From Notospermus geniculatus (Eukaryota > Nemertea > Pilidiophora > Heteronemertea > Lineidae), in NCBI GenBank assembly GCA_002633025.1, contig NMRB01000271.1, positions 188,490-252,489 on the forward strand: DNA of 64,000 bases, in the 5' to 3' direction. Every line of letters begins with the position of its first letter. Position 1 is the first letter of the stretch. A program made the translations under genes and the position numbers. Below the pieces are notes generated by a model. It was not told the DNA's origin and made no database searches. It saw nothing but the letters and a program-made list of their open reading frames with translations. Positions 56,186 through 64,000 of the stretch are shown here, piece after piece.

Positions 56186-56381
56186 CTGTATTCTCCATGG
56201 GTAATGTAATTCTCGGCCATAGTCATACCGTAATTCACAACCTGCAGCAATATCCATCAAGGCGAAAAGACACAAGTGTGGTTCTGAGTCGACAGTGATA
56301 TTCTTTATCGTGCAATTTGATGATTTCCAGCCATCATTTACGAGTCGCCCCAAACTGCCATCATCAATGGTGGCATCAAGC
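56186..56381 (-). CDS. SET-domain exon 3 (catalytic C-terminal part)
   Basis: The acceptor atttttttcag and donor CAG|GTGAGA give 196 bases, phase 2 to 0. It reads LDATIDDGSLGRLVNDGWKS, then SNCTIKNI, PHLCLFALMDIAAGCELRYD and YGRELHYPWRIQ. This matches the second half of a KMT5A/SETD8-type SET domain: the DAT and GRL-x-N motifs, PHL, the D-I-A-A-G-x-E-L segment and the Y-D-Y-G motif. The classic N-H-S of SETD8 is N-D-G here. SET enzymes transfer methyl groups from S-adenosylmethionine to lysine; monomethylation of H4K20 is the SETD8 reaction. Whether this protein is active is unknown. Confidence 0.88.
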
Positions 56382-56663
56382 CTGAAAAAAATATCGTTGA
56401 AGTCACTGCAGTAAAGTTTTGTTCACACATAACATTCCATTTGATACTCTTTCCCACTTCTGTGGCTGAGTGGGAGGTACTTTTTTGTTCAAACTTTCAT
56501 ATCAGCCCCTAGCTACAGCTGTTGGGGAACATGACCAGCTGCAAAACTATGTACGACGGCCCCACAAGATGCTTTGCATGATACCGAAGGCTCAGACCTC
56601 AAATGTGATTCAATAGGGTAGAATTTCGTACCGGTAGTTAACAATAAAGCAGTTCATACTAAC

Positions 56664-56804
56664 CACACTGTTGTACCCTTGAATTTAAACTCAAAAACAA
56701 ATGTATCAGGATGTCCGATCTCGGATGGATCAGCAGTGCACAGCTTGCCACGATACTCAAGGAGAAACTCATCTTTCTTTACTTCGTCTTTGGTAAAAAC
56801 TCCT
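56664..56804 (-). CDS. SET-domain exon 2
   Basis: It reads RGVFTKDEVKKDEFLLEYRG, then KLCTADPSEIGHPDTFVFEF and KFKGTTVW, the N-terminal half of a SET domain (RGVF, the E-Y-R-G motif, then the short strand before W-L-D-A-T). The donor is TG|GTTAGT (phase 2). Two tandem acceptors lie close together (ttttcag|gcag|A). Only the inner one (start 56804) fits the phase of the upstream exon; the outer one (start 56808) would add a GR but shift the frame. Confidence 0.82.
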
Positions 56805-56999
56805 CTGCCTGAAAAACAACACAGAAGGGAATTCTGGAGGATTGTAGAAGTATTTCTCACAAAGCATTTTACATTTGGTCTTCAAGCCAAAAATTCAAGC
56901 ATGTTCACCAGTATAAGATGATGCCAGCAAATCCTTTACAATAGGCCTACAGGAATAGGGAAATAACCATCTGCCTTTTTTACCAGTGCCTTTTTTACC

Positions 57000-57703
57000 G
57001 TACACCTGACTCCCCAGTCCTGATTTTTGTCAAAGGACTAAAGACTAAGTTCAGTGGCGAATCCAAAATCATGGGAAAGAGGGGGCACAGCCAGCACGGA
57101 AACCTCGGTCTTTGACATCTTTTCAAAATTTCCTGGTCAATTTGAGAAGATTTTCAACAAAATGGAGGGGGCATGGACCGGCTGTGCCCCCCCCCTTGGA
57201 TCTGCGCCTTTAGTTTCTTGATCGCTGTGCAGGGTGGGCCCAAGAAAGTGTCCCTCGAACACAGCATTTCTATATCCCTATTGTTCGAGGCACATTTTCT
57301 CTGGCCCACCCTGTAGTGTCCCATGCAAGGATACTGCTTGCCTAGTGATCCGTATAGAAAAACACACTTTAGCATGTTTGCGCACTCCCTTGTAATTAAA
57401 AAAGAAGAGCCTCGACACGGGATTGAGTGACGCGACACAATCAGCGATTCAATAAAAGTTGACCTCAACATTAACACATTTGACATTAGGCCCGTACTGT
57501 CATGTTGGATTAAGGCTCAGTCACGTGTCACTTGTCAGTGCATGTGTAATCACAGGAATTGTGCAGATCTGCATCATTTCTAACAGGTAGGCCTACTCTG
57601 GTAAAACCAGGAAAATTACAAAGAAAGCACCGGTAATGACTGGGGCTTGCGAATAAGTTCATGAGTGAGCAGGTTGGCTTGTTTAAAGCCGCACGGTAGA
57701 CAG
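57000..57703. repeat. Intron; hairpin at 57228-57313
   Basis: A hairpin with arms cagggtgggcccaagaaagt and an imperfect complement lies at 57228-57313. A patch 'gggggcatggaccggctgtg' precedes it. No exon recognised. Confidence 0.55.
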
Positions 57704-58154
57704 ACAATGACGGGTCATGCTAATTACCGTCCTCCACCGTCTACCACCGTCCACCACCCCGTTTGTACCGGTACTGTTATTGTACTGTCATCCACCTCAA
57801 TATTTCTTTAAAACACCGTTTTCTTTATTTTCTCTAAAAAATAATGTAAACCACATCAGAATCGCTGAGAATATTCTGTTTTTTGTGATCGTCCACCACC
57901 ACGATTCTTCAGTCAGCGCCACCCTCGGACGCCCATGGAACCAGGTTTGATGACAACGTAGTTCCCGAACTCACCACCTGGCGGTGGCGGTGGAGGACGG
58001 TAATAAAGCACGACCGTTGATGGCTATTGCCTGGTACCGGCACGTTATGGTTTACCAATGCGCCCTGTGGAGCATAGTGTATTGGCATGTACTGAACAAA
58101 ATGACCAATTATTTCCAAACCGGACGGTAATTAGCATGACCCGCCGTCAATGTC
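57704..58154. mobile_element. ~450-bp MITE, inverted ends with GGGTCATGCTAATTACCGTC
   Basis: Left cgggtcatgctaattaccgt (about 57711) and its complement (about 58124) end an element whose interior has ccaccgtc repeats and complementary ggtggcggtggagga. The left flank aaagccgcac resembles the 19294 element end. It lies in the intron between SET exons 1 and 2. Confidence 0.7.
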
Positions 58155-58230
58155 ATATCATAAAAGAAGCTATGCCTGGTTGATATGGTTACCGTAACTA
58201 AGCCTAGGGCTACATGTAGCCTACCTGAAC

Positions 58231-58441
58231 TATAGACCATTTAGGCTCAGCGAGATTCGGCGAGAGGTCACGACGTTGCCATGGCGTTTCTCGCACATGC
58301 GCAGTAGCTGGTTGGAAGAATGTACACGGAACGTGTGGTGAGACATGTACATTCTTCCAACCAGCTACTGCGCATGTGCGAGAAACGCCATGGCAACGTC
58401 GTGACCTCTCGCCGAATCTCGCTGAGCCTAAATGGTCTATA
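58231..58441. repeat. 211-bp palindrome with 96-bp identical arms
   Basis: The arms tatagaccatttaggctcag ... and their complement are identical over 96 bp, as far as I can trace base by base, around a 19-base spacer (cggaacgtgtggtgagaca). They contain gcgcatgtgcgag and ccatggc words. It lies 61 bp from the first SET exon, on its donor side. Confidence 0.92.
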
Positions 58442-58501
58442 GGCCTACAGTAGGCTAGCCTATATGACAAGCCACCAATCCATTGAAAAGATTTGACTCA
58501 C

Positions 58502-58620
58502 CTATAGATGTTATCATTAATAAATTTCACCTCATATCTATCTGGGTCTTCTGATTTTCTGATATAAAATTCTGCCACTTGCTTAGGGTTAGCACGCTTC
58601 TTTCTCATTCTGTTGCTTAT
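58502..58620 (-). CDS. SET-gene exon 1 (coding start)
   Basis: The acceptor tttatcaatttgcag and donor AG|GTGAGT give 119 bases (phase 2 out). The most likely start is the ATG at 58608-58606 (agaATGa), reading MRKKRANPKQVAEFYIRKSE and then DPDRYEVKFINDNIY. Invertebrate SETD8-like proteins, as I remember them, begin with a similar basic NP-x-x-VAEFYI segment before the RGVF of the SET domain. An upstream non-coding exon may end at 58977 (donor G|GTGAGT). An alternative in-frame ATG at 58695 would skip the acceptor; I consider it less likely. Confidence 0.82.
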
Positions 58621-60430
58621 CTGCAAATTGATAAAAACAGTTGCTGGGTGAGCATGCTGAGTGGACGAAACACGAAGGGCCGTTAAATGCACCAACGAAG
58701 AAGATTAGGCCTTGTCTTGAATTGAACTCAGGTTGAGCCACAACTTTTCCTTGTCACATCATGCCCTGGCAAACCTGAACAATTGAAAAGCTGTGGTTTA
58801 TCTTCGTTGGTGCGGGGGTCTAGGCCTACGGCCCGAAGTCTCAGGATGATGCACTTTTCAAATGCAAAATCTACGCATAGGCCTAGGCAGGCATTCAGGC
58901 TTCAGCCCGCTCTCGAGGCTAGCCTAGGCCTAAATAAATCATGAAATGACGAGGGGCCTCCGTAGCCTATACTCACCGCCAAGAAGAAAACTGAGATCAA
59001 AACCAGTCAGTTCCAGTACAGTAGTACCGTATTAAATCCTGAGTATCCACGCGTCATATATTCAATATTCCTCTGTCACTGTCACAGTGTGAATTCCAAT
59101 CGATATGCTAGGCCTCATCCATGTACACAGACAGTAGGCTACCGTATGACACTTCACGAAATCGGCACTAAAGTTTTCCCGCGAAAGCTGACCACCGAAA
59201 ATGCTAATACAAGTAATTATAATATTCATGCTTTCTAGAGCCAGCCAATGAAAAAGTCCGCTGAGACTGAGTATAGGTGGCGCAGCCTTCATGGCGGGTA
59301 GGCTGGTAGATTGGTACCCGATCCTCCGCTGGTGGCGCTGGCGGGCTGGATGTAGCGGAGGATCGGTCCTGGCTACTGAGGACGGCAGAAATCTGGCTGC
59401 CGCCGGAAGTGACGAAAGTAAGACTAGTATGTTGTCATGACTGTACTTAGAACGCGTACAACCACATGATGAAGGACCGGATACCAGTTGCAACGAGGAA
59501 TCATGGCGGCGGCTGGTAAATATCAATATTGCAGAGAATAAATATTGCTTTTCGCTTGCTACAAAGCGTGCCTTAGCGATAATCAATGCCAGACGAAAGA
59601 GTGAGTATGGATTCTTGAAACCAATGCATGCAAAAGCCTTAAAAAGTGCCATAGCGAATGACACATGGCTATTTTTCCAACCGATTGTGGCAAGCCGTTG
59701 GTTTTCGAATTGGACCAATCAACGCCATGAAACTCGCAGCCACTACCGGTCTATATATTTTATATTTATAGACCGGGGACCAGTCTAGTAGGCTGGCTGT
59801 CAGTTAATTGATACTGGGCACAAAATGGCAAATTCTCTACTGGAGGCACACCTACACACACGCTCACTAAAACCATGAAATGGAGGACACCAAGATAACT
59901 TTTGGAAACAGTTAATAGAGGACGGAGGAGTCTAAATCTGCGATCAGAAAGAGAGGACCCGAAAATATGTCCTCTGTTTTAAAAATGTCCTGCCTTTGTT
60001 GGTGTGTTTCCATATGAAAGTCCTTAGTTTCATGCACTTACGCACGCACACAGACACACACACACACACACACAGACACCACGACCAAACACTATATGGT
60101 TTCCGATCTTGAGATCGGAAACCATAAAAATGTACGTCTCTGCTGGCCCTATAATTCCGTGGGCCACGTTGGAGGATTTTGCTGATCCCAAAACTGTCAA
60201 AATTTAGCACCGTTGTAATTTCTCTGCGTCTTTCCCAGGCATTGTACTCCGTATCAAAAGTCGTCAGACATTTTTGCCCATTGGCGACGTGTAGAATACC
60301 AAGCAAAAGGCTGAGTCGAAACCTTGTTCGGTATTCTCTATATTATCCTCTAACATCCCGGTTAGCGTGGCAGTATGTCTAGTTCCTTCAGAGATCCTCT
60401 GACGAGGTCAAGAAACAACCGTGACCACGT
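58621..60430. promoter_or_regulatory. CpG-rich upstream region, likely promoter area
   Basis: Upstream of the SET exons the sequence becomes richer in CpG (59280-59520), with an ATGGCGGCGGCTG|GTAAAT on the plus strand near 59504 that could be a divergent first exon. The dispersed word gaccggggaccagtcta is near 59768, a CA run near 60050-60075, and a perfect hairpin (tatggtttccgatct and complement) at 60094-60126. The promoter role is inferred from position only. The 218-residue minus-strand frame at 59718-59062 has no recognisable features. Confidence 0.3.
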
Positions 60431-60436
60431 ATTTAA

Positions 60437-61718
60437 AGGGAGACTCCACTCATTGTAAGCTTTTGAATTTTTATCAATCCATAGAGACTGTGATGTCACT
60501 AGTGAGTGTCAATAGGCTGACTACCTTTGTAGTGAATGAGCTAATACTGTGACTGCCTAATCCTATTGGTTGTTCCTTCATAAATATGCATTGAGTACAT
60601 ATGACATCACATGTGCTGTGCAATGGTCCCCTTGGTATTCAATTAAAATACTTAAAATGAGGAGTTTGCTGATTTTTAAAACGAACTGTCTACAGGTACG
60701 GCAGCCGTACTCATATTCCCATCGGCTAGGGGTACGGCATCGTTTCAGTTTGCACATGCGCAGCAACTTGCATTTCTTCATATAGGCCTACGCAAAACAT
60801 GAACTGTGATTTAAATCAATGGCAGCCTCTTTAGGCGCGATTTATCTTACAGACATCGTTTGTGGAGGGGGGTCAGGATTTGATCAGCGTTGGATCGTGT
60901 CAGTATTATTTTGGCCGATAATTATTATTTACAGCACTGATTGTAGGGATGATAGAATTTTCCGAAGTTGACCAGCTGGCCGGGTGGCTCATGTAGTAGA
61001 GCGTGGGGCCATGAATCCGGGGCGCCGGGTTCGATCCCTCGCGGTTGCACTTTTTTGCACTTTTTTACGTGTCTGTTTCTCTGTTTTTTTTTCTTTTTTT
61101 TGTGAAAAAATCTGAGTTAATTTTCCGTGCACATCCCTCGGGCGATGGTTGGGAGATTTAACAAGTCGCAGGAATCATTAGACGAATTTGAATGTTAATT
61201 AGCCTAGACGTTCATTTTGGTGTGGGAGAGGTCAAAAGCTGTCAATTCCTTTGGAAGTGTAACAAAGTAAGCCTACACTCAGATAGGCTACTTCATATAC
61301 ATCCACCTTGATATGCCAATCTTCAGCATAAAAATCATGCTGGTACGGCAGTGCCGTAATAGCGGGAGAGTCCCTGCCGTATCCCTAGTCCATATCTGCG
61401 AAGATACGGCAGAAAACTGCGCAGGCGCAGCGCGGGAATAAAAGAGGATCTTTACGCATGCGCAATTCTTCTGCCGTATCAATAGCCAATGTTTGTTCGG
61501 ATACGGCACTGCCGTATTATAATACGGCAGTAAACTGAGCATGCGCAGTGTAATAACAAGACTGCCGTATCCCTAGAATTTATATTTTGGTGTACGGCTG
61601 CCGTACCTGTAGCCAGGGCCTTTTTAAAAAATCTGACATGTTGCAGATATCAATGAATTTGAATGTATTAACGATATTTCAAAAATTCGAAATTTTACAC
61701 AATGAATGGAGTTTCCCT
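60437..61718. mobile_element. 1.28-kb TTAA-flanked element with TACGGCAG words
   Basis: The ends agggagactccactcattgt and complement (acaatgaatggagtttccct) are flanked by TTAA at 60433-60436 and 61719-61722. Inside, inverted halves carry clusters of tacggcag/ctgccgta with gcgcatgcgcag-type words (60690-60775 and 61340-61610). A tRNA-like SINE head lies near 60980. No transposase seen. Confidence 0.78.
60976..61060 (+). repeat. tRNA-derived SINE head
   Basis: ggctcatgtagtagagcgtg (A box) and gccgggttcgatccctcg (B box) are properly spaced, but the acceptor ends do not pair and a T-rich tail follows. It is not a tRNA gene. Confidence 0.7.
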
Positions 61719-61965
61719 TTAAGCAACAAGGGTACGTTACTTTTGCATGAAATCCTATTCGAACGTAACGTCTATGTCGATGTTCATGGAATCACAGAAC
61801 TACATATAGGAATGGTTTTAATAACTTCAACATTCCATCTTTGCCGTCAAGATTTAATCAGTGAGTACAAAACACAGAGGATGAAAATTAACGCAAGTTC
61901 GTCAGTAACCTAGGCTTATGTGTGATGTTTTGTATCAATGCTTGTGTGTTCAAGTAAATGTACAT

Positions 61966-63000
61966 TAGGGAAGACCGGGGCTGGTTGTAACACTTTTTAT
62001 TTTGAGGTCTATTACTTCCTAATTACAGGAAATATTTACAATCTGCTTCCTCTTTTGAATATTTGATATCAATGGTTACTTGTGTGTACTAAACAAAGTT
62101 TAGCCATCTCTATCCATGTCTCTGAAAAAGGGGTCCAAAGTCGACTGTATCCACCAACCCCGTTAAAAAATTTCGGGGTTGGTTGTAACACATGTAGTCC
62201 AGGAAAAATACGATTTGACCCAGAACAAATTGCAACAGAATTTCTTTTTGCTTTATATGGTTTAGTATACCCCTCCAAACATCACATAAAAAGTCCCTTC
62301 AAATCCGACCCCCCCCCCCNNNNNNNNNNNNNNNNNNNNNNNNNNNNNNNNNNNNNNNNNTGAGATCCTACATTAACTCATATTACAATGTTTATGGACT
62401 TCTATTACAAATTCAGGGGTGCATGTACTGCTAACTTTTTCCTTGTCCGTTTTAGACCCTATAAATGTATTACCAATAGATAGAAACGTGGCACCTCTTA
62501 GTCAGATAGGCACGATTAGAACATCATTTAACTTGTATTTGTTGTAAAAATGGCAAATTTGTTGATTTTGGGCAAAATATGACGTAATATGTCATTTCTA
62601 CAACACAGCGCCAACATGTTCAAATCAAGCCTATCTGACTCAGAGGTGCCATATTTCTATCTATTGTTAATACATTTATAGGCTCTAAAACGGACGAGGA
62701 AAAAGTTAGCAGCACATGGATACTTGAATTTGTAATAGAAGTCCATAAACATTGTAATATGAGTTAATGTAGGATCTCAAATAAATACCAATTATGGGCA
62801 CTTCGGGGGTCGGATTTGAAGGGACTTTTTATGTGATGTTTGGAGGGGTATACTAAACCATATAAAGCAAAAAGAAATTGTGTTGCAATTTGTTCTAGGT
62901 TCCCCCTTATTTTCGATAAATATCCTGGGCTAATGTTGGGGTAGGTTGTAACACATGTTGGGGTAGGTTGTAACACATGTTGGGGTAGGTTGTCCGTTTG
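61966..63000. mobile_element. Large foldback with GGGGTTGGTTGTAACAC ends
   Basis: The word ggggctggttgtaacac occurs at 61976, ggggttggttgtaacac at 62174, and ggggtaggttgtaacacatg twice near 62938-62980. 62210-62780 and their partners are complementary over several hundred bp (atcctacattaactcata near 62366 against tatgagttaatgtaggat near 62757). A 41-base gap (62320-62360) lies in one arm. No coding sequence recognised. Confidence 0.75.
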
Positions 63001-63379
63001 TAGTTTCGAATCATCTTGGAAAACAAGAGAAGGACATCGGAGCGATGTCAATGTTTTCCGATGAGAAGTTTACAACTCTAGCGCTAGTTAACTGTGACCT
63101 TGACCTCCGAGCTTGAGACACGACTATGGCCCACCCGATGAGCTAAAAATGATAATTGCGTGTACAATCGTCATCAGCGTGCGGTGTCAGTTTTCTTCAC
63201 GAGTTTATTGTAGCTCATTATATGTAATTTTCAGTCATTCCCTTGTCGATATTGAGCACATCATTATGTCATGACACGAAGGCTCATGATACTAGATGTT
63301 CAACTCTGCAGTCGCTCAAAACCAACATGACCAACAGCGGATCCTTCAACGGAGGGTGCACGTGCTACTCGCGAATAAT
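63001..63379. other. Family A trace, no gene
   Basis: A degraded family A piece (gtgaccttgacctccgagct, then tgagctaaaaatg) lies at 63091-63150. The rest is unrecognised. Confidence 0.4.
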
Positions 63380-63777
63380 AATAGGGAGTTTTCGCAAATC
63401 TGACGAAAAACGCAGTAGGAAATACGAAATTGGATGTCATATCTATGAGGTAATGTATTTCAGGAAATGGCTGTAACCACAAATATCGCCTGCTGCAAGA
63501 GCGTCTTTTAGCGTATGACGTTAGAACGACAGAGGTCAGGTGTATATTAAACTTTGAAATTTATCTTTCGTTTCCACTTCGTTGATACGAATTGGAAATT
63601 TAAAAATTCAAGATGCGCCATAACTCTTTCGATCTTACATGACATGCTAAAAGACGCACTGGCAGGAGGGACATTAGTGGTACCAACCATTTCCTGAAAT
63701 ACATTACGTCATGGATATGACGTCCAATTTCGTATTTCGTACTTCGTTTTTCGTCAGATTTGCGAAAACTCCCTATT
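63380..63777. mobile_element. 398-bp MITE with AATAGGGAGTTTTCGC ends
   Basis: The ends aatagggagttttcgcaaat and exact complement continue as arms through ctgacgaaaaacg, gaaatacgaaattgga and catttcctgaaatac. TAA/TTA lie next to the ends. The first bases match the 15413 element. Confidence 0.85.
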
Positions 63778-64000
63778 AAGCATAGTGACCGAATGTGATC
63801 ATGTATACTTGTTTACCGATACGTCTTCAAAGTCCGTGAAAAACCATTGTATACAGCAGCACAACACGACGACTCAACTGCACCCAGCACGTCCATCGGG
63901 AGTTTGGATAGACTCGGGACCCAGTCGTTGTGTCGCTCAGGCCGCCGCGCTACACTCCACAAACGACTGGGAAAGCAAGCTCAGGCTTTCTGCCCCTCTG
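63778..64000. other. No gene recognised
   Basis: The last 223 bases show no repeat border or exon. Words around cgactggg occur twice (63923 and 63964), in the same orientation. Confidence 0.3.

Noticed and set aside
59062-59718. 218-residue minus-strand open frame
   Set aside because: It has no recognisable domain, a composition like translated non-coding CpG-rich DNA, and overlaps a likely promoter area.
60094-60126. Transcription terminator hairpin
   Set aside because: It is a perfect hairpin without a T tract, in a eukaryotic genome; it is more likely a small repeat.
60976-61045. tRNA gene
   Set aside because: The acceptor ends do not pair; it is a SINE head.

Overview
This window is animal nuclear DNA. 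It has spliced exons with canonical GT/AG borders, large introns packed with inverted-repeat transposons, tRNA-derived SINE heads, satellites and assembly gaps. The repeat style (frequent tacatgta, taggccta and accggt words; repeats rich in tgacctc half-sites) suggests a marine invertebrate, perhaps a non-vertebrate deuterostome. I cannot name the species, and no operon or prokaryotic signal is present.

The main biological content is one large gene, or two neighbouring genes, on the minus strand. Reading from high to low coordinates: three exons at 58620-56186 encode a KMT5A/SETD8-like SET domain. After about 15 kb of repeats, 41527-32522 holds five copies of one acidic exon; one copy is frameshifted, and an unrecognised 106-codon exon lies between two of them. 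Next come a RING-finger exon (28663-28487), a Ser/Gln-rich exon, two charged exons, and a 600-codon exon (25023-23222) with two zinc-finger-like motifs and a complete tyrosine-recombinase catalytic domain. An acidic exon, a basic exon and a terminal Myb/SANT-like exon with a stop at 15904 finish the gene. From 41527 to 15904 every exon-exon join keeps frame, and nearly all introns are phase 1. No join linking the SET exons to the acidic exons was found, so a single SET-RING-recombinase gene is an inference.

Parts of the gene are duplicated. A 600-bp piece of the recombinase exon lies inverted in a downstream intron (17501-18407) and is split by a 304-bp element flanked by TTA. A decayed copy of the first SET exon lies at 9636-9550.

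The rest is mostly mobile DNA. 0.4-5 kb: minisatellite, two satellites and two MITEs. 6-15 kb: a tandem composite repeat (families A and B), SINEs and a gapped foldback. 19-22 kb: palindromic elements. 26-31 kb: two palindromes, family A and a minisatellite. 33-47 kb: family A/B units carrying Tc1/mariner-like and TWA-flanked elements. 47-55 kb: a duplicated segment with an insertion, another foldback, and a possible tiny plus-strand gene. 57-64 kb: a 96-bp perfect palindrome beside the first SET exon, a 1.28-kb TTAA-flanked element, a long foldback and a final MITE. Neighbouring repeat copies often serve as empty sites, so insertion borders can be read directly.
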